Of a stretch of 64,000 bases of DNA, positions 1 to 7,447 are shown in pieces. A program made the position numbers and the translations under genes. Below the pieces are notes generated by a model. It saw nothing but the letters and a program-made list of their open reading frames with translations. It ran no database searches and was not told where the DNA came from. Every line of letters begins with the position of its first letter. The stretch's first letter is position 1. Source of the DNA: Planctobacterium marinum (GTDB lineage: Bacteria; Pseudomonadota; Gammaproteobacteria; Enterobacterales; Alteromonadaceae). The DNA is taken from contig NZ_JAJEWQ010000002.1 of NCBI RefSeq assembly GCF_020687805.1, forward strand, positions 437,300 through 501,299, written 5' to 3'.

Positions 1-1
1 A

Positions 2-241
2 GGTAACGTACAAACGTTGCCCAGCGACCTGTTAGGTAAAAAATCCGTAGGCACATTAGCTGGTTTTTCTGGTATGGCGGCAAAGCTAGGGGCGGTAGGA
101 TTGACCTCGCTGGTACCTTTTTTGACCGCAGACGGAAATTATACCCCAGCCTTTGTGATCGGAGCCTCTTTGGCCATCATCGCTATGGCGGCCGTCTGGC
201 TCTTAATCCCCAAAATTGAACCGCTAAAAAAGCCAGAGTAA
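2..241 (+). CDS. MFS transporter, C-terminal fragment (window edge)
   Basis: This is the 3' end of a gene that begins left of the window; the frame is already open at base 2, so a TTG at 17 is internal and not a start. The visible 79 residues contain a typical major-facilitator segment (LPSDLLGKKSVGTLAGFSGM), which in hexuronate and ExuT-like carriers lies in the cytoplasmic loop before the last helices, then a final hydrophobic helix (about residues 46-65 of the visible part) and a short charged tail. The KDG kinase gene begins 4 bases after its stop, so the two are co-transcribed. By context it probably imports unsaturated uronate monomers or KDG-like sugars released from alginate. The substrate is inferred from neighbours only. 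Confidence 0.8.
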   Translation, partial: GNVQTLPSDLLGKKSVGTLAGFSGMAAKLGAVGLTSLVPFLTADGNYTPAFVIGASLAIIAMAAVWLLIPKIEPLKKPE

Positions 242-245
242 CGCG

Positions 246-1175
246 ATGAAAACCATTTATTTACTAGGTGAGTGTATGGTGGAGTTGCGTGCCACTGATG
301 ACACAACCATGAAGCAGTCATTCGCCGGTGATATATACAATTGTGCCGTTTATTTAAAACGTACCTTTAATCAGATAAATACCGGCATTGTCACCGCAGT
401 TGGGCAGGACAAACTCAGTGACCGTATGCTGCAGCAGTTTCAGCAAGAACAACTGGACTCATCCCTGGTGTTTAAGGCTAAAGACAAACACCCGGGAATA
501 TACCTTATTGAAACTGATAGCGCCGGTGAACGCAGTTTTAGTTACTGGCGCAAAGACTCTGCAGCCAGAAAAGTCTGTGATTTCCTGAATGATGCCGAAC
601 TGGCGCAAATCGCTCAGAGTGACATGCTGTTCTTTTCGGGCATCGCGCTGGGCGTTATAGAGGAACCATCCAGAGAGTTGTTCTGGCGCAAACTGGAGAA
701 GCTTAAGGCGCAAGGTGTTACCCTGGTGTTTGATCCTAATTATCGGGCTTCTATGTGGCAGAACCCAGAGGAGGCAGCGCAAAGCTTTCACCGCGCATTT
801 CAACTGGCTGATATAGCCATGCCGGGCGTTGAGGATTTAGAGGTGCTTTTCCAGGTCAATTCCGCTCAGCAGGTAATGGCGTTTTGCCAACAGTATGAAT
901 TAAAAGAAATTGTGGTGAAAAATGGTCCGCAATCGGTACTGACGTTTGACGGTGAATCCCTGTTAAATCACGTTATCACTCCGGTGAAAAACGTGGTAGA
1001 TACTACCTCCGCGGGGGATGCCTTTGACGGCGTGTATCTGGGTAGCCGCCTCAGTGGAAAGAGTATATCTGAAGCCGTTAGTTTCGCGGCAAAAGCAGCG
1101 GGAATTGTTATTCAGTTTCCCGGTGCTATTGCTCCAGCCGAGGCATTTCAACAGGCTATGAGTCAGGCCAGCTAA
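246..1175 (+). CDS. kdgK: 2-keto-3-deoxygluconate kinase (PfkB family)
   Basis: It phosphorylates 2-keto-3-deoxygluconate (KDG) to KDPG with ATP, the step that feeds alginate- or pectin-derived uronate into the Entner-Doudoroff pathway. The 309-residue length is normal for KdgK. The N-terminus (LGECMVELR, then a Gly/Asn-rich sugar-binding strand) is that of the PfkB/ribokinase fold. The C-terminal signature DTTSAGDAFDGVYLG carries the anion-hole A-G-D with the catalytic Asp at residue 258. The start is the first ATG after the MFS stop, with a weak purine-rich site (AGAG) before it. The KDPG aldolase gene follows 83 bases downstream, so substrate and product steps are adjacent. PfkB kinases differ in substrate; the KDG assignment rests on the N-terminal match plus operon context. 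Confidence 0.9.
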   Translation: MKTIYLLGECMVELRATDDTTMKQSFAGDIYNCAVYLKRTFNQINTGIVTAVGQDKLSDRMLQQFQQEQLDSSLVFKAKDKHPGIYLIETDSAGERSFSYWRKDSAARKVCDFLNDAELAQIAQSDMLFFSGIALGVIEEPSRELFWRKLEKLKAQGVTLVFDPNYRASMWQNPEEAAQSFHRAFQLADIAMPGVEDLEVLFQVNSAQQVMAFCQQYELKEIVVKNGPQSVLTFDGESLLNHVITPVKNVVDTTSAGDAFDGVYLGSRLSGKSISEAVSFAAKAAGIVIQFPGAIAPAEAFQQAMSQAS

Positions 1176-1258
1176 ACCAATATTCAATTTGTTAGATTTA
1201 CATTTGCACGCTACTGGCGCAGTTATCCAAGCCGCCAGCGTTATTAGAGAGAGATACC

Positions 1259-1876
1259 ATGACACGCTTTTCTGAACTGATGTCAGAACAAAAACTGCTA
1301 CCTATTATTCAGGCCAACAGCTCTGAGCAAGGGGTACAAATTGCCAGGGCTATGGCAGCCGCCGGACTAAAATTAGTCGAAGTTGTATTGCGCACCGAAG
1401 AATCCCTCGCGGCATTGGCAGCCATTAAACAACAGGTGCCTGACCTTGTTGTTGGTGCTGGTACTATTACCAAAACCGCGATTTTGCAACAAGCGCTTGA
1501 AGTGGGTTCTGATTTCATTGTTACCCCAGCGGTTTCCGAGAATTTATTGCGTCAACTAGAGGAATGTCCTGTTCCTGTTTTACCTGGCGTATCAAATACC
1601 GGTGATATTTTGTTAGCCGCAGAACATGGATTTGAAGAACAAAAACTCTTTCCGGCGGCATTATCAGGTGGTCCTGAGTTTTTAGCTGCCGTGTCTTCAG
1701 TGTTCCGGTCTGTCTCTTTTTGTCCTACAGGTGGTGTTAACGCTGAAAACCGAATGCAATACCTGTCCCTGAAGAATGTGTTTGCGGTAGGCGGTACCTG
1801 GGTTTCGCCAAAAAACTGGGTGGAGCAGGGCAACTGGCAGGCGATCACTGATGCCTGTCGCCTGGCCATGCATTAG
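1259..1876 (+). CDS. eda: KDPG aldolase (2-dehydro-3-deoxy-phosphogluconate aldolase)
   Basis: It cleaves KDPG to pyruvate and glyceraldehyde-3-phosphate, the last specific step of alginate monomer breakdown, in the cytoplasm. The protein has 205 residues, the usual length for this trimeric class I aldolase. The family landmarks are visible: the Glu in VEVVLRT (Glu41), the phosphate-binding GAGT (67-70), the Schiff-base Lys in KLFPA (Lys129), and the PTGGV phosphate loop near residue 157. A purine-rich ribosome site (AGAGAGA) lies just before the ATG. It sits between KDG kinase and fructose-bisphosphate aldolase in one operon. Eda can also act on 4-hydroxy-2-oxoglutarate, but nothing here points to that as the main role. 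Confidence 0.94.
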   Translation: MTRFSELMSEQKLLPIIQANSSEQGVQIARAMAAAGLKLVEVVLRTEESLAALAAIKQQVPDLVVGAGTITKTAILQQALEVGSDFIVTPAVSENLLRQLEECPVPVLPGVSNTGDILLAAEHGFEEQKLFPAALSGGPEFLAAVSSVFRSVSFCPTGGVNAENRMQYLSLKNVFAVGGTWVSPKNWVEQGNWQAITDACRLAMH

Positions 1877-1889
1877 CGGGAAAATTAAG

Positions 1890-2981
1890 ATGGCTGTCCA
1901 CACAAGTTCAAAGCAAAAAAACATTGTTCCTGGTGTCATAACCGGCGAGCAAGTGTCCCGGCTGTACAGCCATGCCAGACAGCATGGTTATGCGCTACCC
2001 GCGGTCAATGTGGTGGGTACACAATCAGTTAATGCCACCCTGGAGGCTGCTGCAGAGGTAAAATCTCCGGTGATTATTCAGTTATCTAATGGCGGTGCAC
2101 AATTTTTTATTGGCAAGTCAGTGCCGCTGGATAAGCACGAGGCTGCAATTGCCGGGGCTATAGCAGCCGCAAACTATGTTCACAGCGTTGCGCATCATTA
2201 CCAGGTACCGGTTATGTTACATACTGACCATGCAGCAAAACCCTTACTACCCTGGATTGACGGCTTGCTGGAAGCGGGTGAAGCGCATTTTGCCACTACC
2301 GGAAAGCCACTGTTTAGTTCTCACATGTTGGACTTATCCGAAGAGTCTTTGCAGGGCAACATTGCTATTTGTGAGCGCTATCTCACCCGCATGGCGAAAA
2401 TGGGAATGACCCTGGAAATTGAGTTGGGCTGCACTGGTGGAGAAGAAGATGGTGTGGATAACAGCCATCTGGACAATTCTGCACTTTATACACAGCCTGA
2501 AGATGTGGCCTGGGCCTACGAAAGGCTCAGTAAGATTAGTCCAAACTTCATTATCGCCGCCTCATTTGGCAATGTTCACGGCGTTTACAAACCCGGAAAT
2601 GTAGTACTGACCCCGGAAATACTGAGGGATTCTCAAAAGTATGTATCTGCCAAATTTGATTTGCCAGACAACAGCCTTAATTTTGTTTTTCACGGTGGTA
2701 GCGGCTCTGATCCGGAAAAAATTGCCGAATCTCTGAGGTACGGCGTGGTAAAGATGAACATTGATACAGACACCCAGTGGGCCAGCTGGCAGGGTGTAAA
2801 GCACTACTATGAGGAAAAACACGCCTACCTGCAATCCCAGATAGGTAACCCAGATGGTGACGACAAACCCAATAAGAAACACTATGACCCCAGGGTCTGG
2901 TTGCGCCAGGCTGAGCAGCAGATGGCGAAGCGATTGACGCAGTGTTTTGCTGATCTCAACTGCCTAAACCGGTATTCCTGA
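1890..2981 (+). CDS. fbaA: class II fructose-bisphosphate aldolase
   Basis: This zinc aldolase reversibly joins dihydroxyacetone phosphate and glyceraldehyde-3-phosphate to fructose-1,6-bisphosphate. I chose the ATG at 1890 (363 residues): an in-frame GTG-type extension to 1851 would overlap eda and adds nothing conserved. Metal and substrate residues follow the E. coli FbaA pattern with a constant offset of four: Asp113-His114 (HTDHAAK), His230 (NVHGVY) and His268 (HGGSGS), then NIDTDTQWA. The start is only 13 bases after the eda stop. In this operon it would run towards gluconeogenesis, building hexose from the triose made by KDPG cleavage. Its stop overlaps the next start (TGATG), the mark of a former fba-fbp coupled pair. 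Confidence 0.92.
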   Translation: MAVHTSSKQKNIVPGVITGEQVSRLYSHARQHGYALPAVNVVGTQSVNATLEAAAEVKSPVIIQLSNGGAQFFIGKSVPLDKHEAAIAGAIAAANYVHSVAHHYQVPVMLHTDHAAKPLLPWIDGLLEAGEAHFATTGKPLFSSHMLDLSEESLQGNIAICERYLTRMAKMGMTLEIELGCTGGEEDGVDNSHLDNSALYTQPEDVAWAYERLSKISPNFIIAASFGNVHGVYKPGNVVLTPEILRDSQKYVSAKFDLPDNSLNFVFHGGSGSDPEKIAESLRYGVVKMNIDTDTQWASWQGVKHYYEEKHAYLQSQIGNPDGDDKPNKKHYDPRVWLRQAEQQMAKRLTQCFADLNCLNRYS

Positions 2982-3310
2982 TGCGTCGTTTAATCCCTGT
3001 TTTGAAACAAGATGGCGTGGATACTGACTTAATTATGCTGATTCGCACCATATTGGCTGCCTGCAAAGAAATTGCCTTTCGGGTCAGTCAGGCTACATTC
3101 TCTATGTATCCCAAAAAGGACAGAGCAGGGTACCAGAATGGTAAAATTCATTTGTTTAACCAGGCCAATCCTCCAATTGCTTTCTTGCCTGAGCGGGCCA
3201 GTGCTAAAGCCATGGCAAATGGTCAACGCAAGCCTGTAATTGCCGGTTCAGCAGCTCCCGTCGATGTATTTAATCAGTGTGTTTATTCTGTGGGAAGTCA
3301 GGTTTTATGA
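2981..3310 (+). pseudogene. fbp: internally deleted class I fructose-1,6-bisphosphatase remnant
   Basis: This 109-codon open frame joins two ends of a class I FBPase whose middle is missing. Residues 1-37 (MRRLIPVL...IRTILAACKEI...RVSQ) match the N-terminus of alteromonad and pseudomonad Fbp. Residues 41-109 match the C-terminus, from the MYP strand through GKIHLFNQANPP and the QRKPVI segment. About 220 residues are absent, including the DPLDGSS metal site, so no FBPase activity is possible. Further drift shows in the C-terminal part: the metal-binding Glu of the usual YExNPM motif is Gln here. The frame stays open, and it overlaps fba by one base (TGATG) and the next lyase gene by four (ATGA), so it may survive as a translational coupler. 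A functional mini-protein cannot be excluded. Confidence 0.82.
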
Positions 3311-4287
3311 TCAGGTTCAGGTGGGTGATTATTGCGCTATTGTGGTGTGCGCCGATGAGCGTGGCAGTGTCGGGAGAGACGTCACATGGCGGTCCTCACC
3401 AACAATTGCCTGAAGGCAAGCTGTTGGGTGACTGGCGGCATTTGAAATCGGATGTTAGTCCTTCAGAAAACTTTGATTTGCTGGACTGGAGTCTGACGTT
3501 ACCTACCGATCTGAACAAAGATGGCAAGGCCGACATGATATACGAGCAACCCTTGAGTGAGGGCTTTACCCTTAACCCTTTGTTTTATACCGCTGCTGAT
3601 GGTGGAATGGTCTTCGCCTGCCCGAATGAAGGAGCCAGGACCTCAAAAAACACCCGCTATCCCAGAACGGAATTAAGAGAAATGTTGCGCCGTGGCAATA
3701 CCCGGATTAAAACTCAGGGGATCAGTAAAAACAATTGGGTATTTAGCTCTGCTCATGGCTCTGTACGCCGTGACGCCGCAGCGGTAGACGGGAGCCTGGA
3801 AGCGACGTTGGCAGTCAACCGGGTCTCTGTGAGTGGTGATCCCAAAAAAGTTGGACGGGTCATCATAGGACAAATTCACGCCACTGATGATGAACCCATT
3901 CGTCTGTACTATCGCAAATTACCTCACAATGATTTGGGAGCCGTGTATTTCGCACATGAGCTTAACGGGGGGGAAGACTTATGGGTTGAGATACTCGGGT
4001 CCCGATCCAGCGACTGGCGCGATCCAGATGATGGCATCCGACTCAATGAAAAGTTTAGCTATAAAATCACTGTTCAGGACGAAGTGTTGTATGTGACCTT
4101 GATCCGGGAAGGAAAACAAAATATTCACAAATCTCAGGATATGAGGCAAAGCGGTTACGGCAGCAATAGTCAGTATATGTATTTTAAAGCCGGTGTTTAC
4201 AATCAGAACAACAGCGGCGATGCCAGAGACTATGTACAGGCGACTTTTTATCATCTGAATAATATGCACGCGGGATACGGGTTCTGA
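3307..4287 (+). CDS. secreted alginate lyase, polysaccharide lyase family 7
   Basis: It cleaves alginate by beta-elimination, outside the cytoplasm. I place the start at the ATG at 3307, which overlaps the previous stop (ATGA) and begins directly with a signal peptide (MIRFRWVIIALLWCAPMSVA); an in-frame ATG at 3277 lies inside the fbp remnant. The mature 326-residue protein shows the three PL7 hallmarks in order: RTELR (120-124), QIH (189-191) and YFKAGVYNQ (292-300). These hold the catalytic Arg, Gln/His and Tyr. QIH rather than QVH is commonly linked to activity on G-containing blocks, which is a family trend and not a proof. It is the last gene of the kdgK-eda-fba operon. The second PL7 protein at 11116 is a distant paralogue with the same motifs. 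Confidence 0.92.
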   Translation: MIRFRWVIIALLWCAPMSVAVSGETSHGGPHQQLPEGKLLGDWRHLKSDVSPSENFDLLDWSLTLPTDLNKDGKADMIYEQPLSEGFTLNPLFYTAADGGMVFACPNEGARTSKNTRYPRTELREMLRRGNTRIKTQGISKNNWVFSSAHGSVRRDAAAVDGSLEATLAVNRVSVSGDPKKVGRVIIGQIHATDDEPIRLYYRKLPHNDLGAVYFAHELNGGEDLWVEILGSRSSDWRDPDDGIRLNEKFSYKITVQDEVLYVTLIREGKQNIHKSQDMRQSGYGSNSQYMYFKAGVYNQNNSGDARDYVQATFYHLNNMHAGYGF

Positions 4288-4410
4288 GCTGCAGTCTCCG
4301 ATCAAGACCGCAGTTATACATGCCAACCGTTGAGCACTATCTCTTTTTGCAAGGTCGTATCGGATTCTTGTCTTTCGCACCTTAAACTTTATCATCCCAT
4401 ATCTTTGTAA

Positions 4411-4434
4411 TTACCAATATTTGCAAATTGGTAA
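4411..4434. promoter_or_regulatory. inverted repeat TTACCAAT-N8-ATTGGTAA, likely GntR operator
   Basis: TTACCAAT (4411-4418) and ATTGGTAA (4427-4434) form a perfect inverted repeat with an 8-base gap, in the AT-rich 361-base stretch between the PL7 gene and the PL6-like gene. The same element recurs before the other alginate genes and before the GntR gene, so it is probably that regulator's binding site. The rest of 4288-4648 shows no gene. Confidence 0.6.
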
Positions 4435-4571
4435 CTGTGTTTCTGTAATTTTGTAATATCTCATTTGCTTATGTTGTAAATTAATTGTTATTTTTATTTG
4501 TGCAATGATGGTAAATTTTGTGAAAGTGTGTTTATATTTACCTATAGGTTAACAAAAGCTCTGTTAATATT

Positions 4572-4609
4572 ATTACCAATAATTGGGTTTTGTGTCTTTT
4601 ATTGGTAAT
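4572..4609. promoter_or_regulatory. paired ATTACCAAT / ATTGGTAAT elements before the PL6-like gene
   Basis: ATTACCAAT (4572-4580) and ATTGGTAAT (4601-4609) are perfect inverted copies 20 bases apart, ending about 40 bases before the chosen ATG at 4649. They match the elements near the GntR gene. A position this close to the start suits repression that is lifted by an alginate breakdown product. Confidence 0.6.
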
Positions 4610-4648
4610 CAGGTCGGTAAAATCATGAAGTTGGAGATTCAAACCATC

Positions 4649-7360
4649 ATGAAACGAAAAGTACTTACGCTCTGTACCATCGCAATGGCTCTCGCTGGTT
4701 GCGGTGGTGCATCAGATAATAATCCAAACACCCGAGGTTCGGTAACGTTGCAGGGAACTCCCACAACCGGGCAAACACTCACCGCTACTGTCAGTGACCC
4801 AGATGGCATTTCCGGTTCCGTGACTTATATTTGGTATGCCGATGGAGAACGCATTGAAGGTGCCAGCCAGAGTTCATTTTTGTTAACCGATGCGCAAATC
4901 GGTGCCGCTATTTCGGTCCAGGCTTTGTATACCGATGATGAAGGAATTAATGAATCACATATCAGCAGTGCTACATCGGGTGTGGCTGCAATACCCTTTG
5001 CGGGATTGGTCAGTGTCACAGGAGAGGCAGTCGTTGGTGGGCAGCTTAATGCCAGTTTGTCTGATGACAATGGAATAGAAAGCGCTACGGTAGCCTGGCA
5101 GTGGTATGCCGATGATGAAGCTATCGCCGATGCAGTTCAGTCTACCTTAGATTTACAGGAAGAGCAGTTTGGTACTCTCATCACGGTTTCAGCAAGTTAT
5201 ACCGATGATCGCGGTTTTGACGAAGCGGTAGTTTCAGATCCTGTAGGACCGGTTTCAAGAGTGAACTCGCAAGGCGCTGTGACGATTTCCGGTACGCCAA
5301 CAGTGGGGAATACGCTGAGTGCTGAAATTGATGATGCTGATGGTGCTTCTGGTGAAATCAGCTATCAATGGTACGCCGATGATGTGGCTATTGAAGGTGC
5401 TACTGAGTCTACTTATGTGGTTGAAGAGTCGTTGATCGGCAGCGTGATCACCGTATTGGTGAGCTACGTGGATGATAATGGGTTTACCGAAGAGAACCTG
5501 TCTGACCCCACCATTGAAGTGGCTAGTGTTGCCGTCGATGAAGCGGGCAGTATTGTTATTCTAGGCACTAAACCTTATCTTGCCGATGCGGTATTAACGG
5601 CAGTTATTACGGATAACAATGGTGTCGATAGTGCCAATGTCAGCTATACCTGGATGGCCGACGGCGCAGTGATAGCAGGTGCTCAGGGGAATACACTGAC
5701 TCCAATTAACCAGGCCGGCACTGTGATTTCGGTCAGTGCCAGCTACGTCGACAATGACGGTTTTAGTGATAGTGTCGAAGCGAATTTAGATTCGGTGATA
5801 TACAGCAAGGTGGTAACCGATGCAGATGGTTTGTTGGCCGCTGTGAATGGCGGATTAGCAGATGGCAGTGTCGTTGGACTTAATACCAATGTTTACAGTG
5901 ATTTGGATGAAATTTCACTGAGCAGTACTGTGCAATTACGGGCTGTCGAAGAACAAATGCCGGTGATCTCCGGTGAACTCTGTATCCATGTTGCCGCAAC
6001 GGCTGCTGGTAGCAGAATTAATGGCATTACCTTTACGGATATTGATACCAAAGCCGGTTCATTTTGTGAAACCGAAGAGCAGGCGGTAATTTATTCAGAG
6101 GCGGATAACTTTATATTCAGCCAAAACACCTTATCCGGGGATCAGGCAGCGCTGAACGAAAGCACGCATCATTGGTTAATGCTGAAAGGTTCAGGTGCTG
6201 TTATTGAACGCAATACCTTTACCGGCAGAAACAACGCGGAAAAAGGCGCGGTGATAAAACTGGCATCGGCAGGATCTGATCACCTCATTCAGTACAATCT
6301 GTTCAGCAATAGCGACAACCCAAATTTTGATGATTCCAGTTTATTATTGCTAAATGTTGGCAGCACCACTGGCACTGATTCGGCTGAAAATAGCGGCTTT
6401 ACTATTCGCTACAATCGCATTGATAACTTTGTTACTGGGCGTCGATTGATGCGGGTGCAAACGTCTGGCGCCACAATTCACGGCAATACAATTATTGATG
6501 CCAACGGCGGTATTTCGCTGGAAGATGGTGGATTCAACACCGTCACCGACAATATCATTATTCGTACCACCGATATCGCCGGCTCCGACGACCGCCCCAG
6601 TGGAGTGCTGATCACACCATTGGGTCACACAGTGGAAAACAATTACATCGCAGGGATTCGCTCCACCAATAAAGAAGCGGGTGGACTGGTGTTTACTCCA
6701 AATCCATTTTCCCAGGCTGACGGCGGTGTGCCAAATAGTGGCAACCAGGCTATTTTAGATGGCACCGGTGATTTAACTTTATCGGTGAAAAACAACACGG
6801 TTCTGAACTCGATTCAACCTATTGTTTTCAGTACTGAGATTGGCTCTAGAGCGCCGGTTGGCGACTGTGACGAACTGACAGCCGACAACAGCCCGGTGTT
6901 GTATTCATTGACCAAAAACTTTTTTGTCATCGATTTTGATGCCAATCTTATCGCCAATGGACTAAACAATGATCCTCTGGCACAAGGCTTGTTTTTGCCC
7001 TTCGATGCCAGCAGTAGTGACCACACTTTTGAATATGATTGCGATCTGATCAATCACGACCAGTCCTTTTTCTCCAACAACTTTGGTTTCAGTGATAGTT
7101 ACGCCTCTGGCGATGTGGAAGATGAATACTGGGTGGACATTCGCAATATGAATGGCAATGGACAGTTTGACACCGACGGTGCGGTAGACCAGGACCCTGG
7201 TGCTAACGGCAAAGAAGCACCTGATTTGATAACCGCCTCCAATACCCTGACCGAAACCAACCCCGATGGCGCTCAGGCCATTGCAGGAGCGAAAGGCCTA
7301 CACTATATCCAGGCGACAGAGGTTGGCGCAGGATCAACATGGGTGGCTCAGGATGATTAA
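4649..7360 (+). CDS. PL6/chondroitinase-B-like beta-helix surface lipoprotein with four Ig-like repeats
   Basis: I chose the ATG at 4649 because it begins a lipoprotein signal peptide with a clear lipobox (ALAGC, lipidated Cys18); frame-open positions at 4583 and 4625 only add residues before it. The protein has 903 residues. Residues about 29-385 are four Ig-like repeats of 85-92 residues, each with a GxVxxxG start and a (W/Y)xxDG/DD core. From about residue 395 on it is a right-handed parallel beta-helix of the PL6/chondroitinase-B type (IRYNRI, GNTIID, NTVTDNIII rungs). In the rungs that carry the catalytic Lys and Arg in PL6 lyases, this protein has Gln604 and Glu625, at the right 21-residue spacing. 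So it may bind alginate rather than cut it, or use other residues. It stands directly before a TonB-dependent receptor, a place where a glycan-binding or degrading surface protein would work. Confidence 0.8.
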   Translation: MKRKVLTLCTIAMALAGCGGASDNNPNTRGSVTLQGTPTTGQTLTATVSDPDGISGSVTYIWYADGERIEGASQSSFLLTDAQIGAAISVQALYTDDEGINESHISSATSGVAAIPFAGLVSVTGEAVVGGQLNASLSDDNGIESATVAWQWYADDEAIADAVQSTLDLQEEQFGTLITVSASYTDDRGFDEAVVSDPVGPVSRVNSQGAVTISGTPTVGNTLSAEIDDADGASGEISYQWYADDVAIEGATESTYVVEESLIGSVITVLVSYVDDNGFTEENLSDPTIEVASVAVDEAGSIVILGTKPYLADAVLTAVITDNNGVDSANVSYTWMADGAVIAGAQGNTLTPINQAGTVISVSASYVDNDGFSDSVEANLDSVIYSKVVTDADGLLAAVNGGLADGSVVGLNTNVYSDLDEISLSSTVQLRAVEEQMPVISGELCIHVAATAAGSRINGITFTDIDTKAGSFCETEEQAVIYSEADNFIFSQNTLSGDQAALNESTHHWLMLKGSGAVIERNTFTGRNNAEKGAVIKLASAGSDHLIQYNLFSNSDNPNFDDSSLLLLNVGSTTGTDSAENSGFTIRYNRIDNFVTGRRLMRVQTSGATIHGNTIIDANGGISLEDGGFNTVTDNIIIRTTDIAGSDDRPSGVLITPLGHTVENNYIAGIRSTNKEAGGLVFTPNPFSQADGGVPNSGNQAILDGTGDLTLSVKNNTVLNSIQPIVFSTEIGSRAPVGDCDELTADNSPVLYSLTKNFFVIDFDANLIANGLNNDPLAQGLFLPFDASSSDHTFEYDCDLINHDQSFFSNNFGFSDSYASGDVEDEYWVDIRNMNGNGQFDTDGAVDQDPGANGKEAPDLITASNTLTETNPDGAQAIAGAKGLHYIQATEVGAGSTWVAQDD

Positions 7361-7447
7361 TCGTATGGCAGCAAACATCCTTATTAGACCTTTTAACAAA
7401 CGACACGACGCCTTTGGCGCACTCGAATTGACCACGGAGAACCTGTA

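Noticed and set aside
3277-3306. Upstream in-frame start for the PL7 lyase (MCLFCGKSGF)
   Set aside because: It lies inside the fbp remnant and would spoil the signal peptide; the ATGA-overlapping ATG at 3307 is better.
4736-5812. Four spaced similar units that could suggest a CRISPR-like or tandem DNA array
   Set aside because: Units are 85-92 codons long, diverged in DNA and similar only as protein: Ig-like domains of the lipoprotein.
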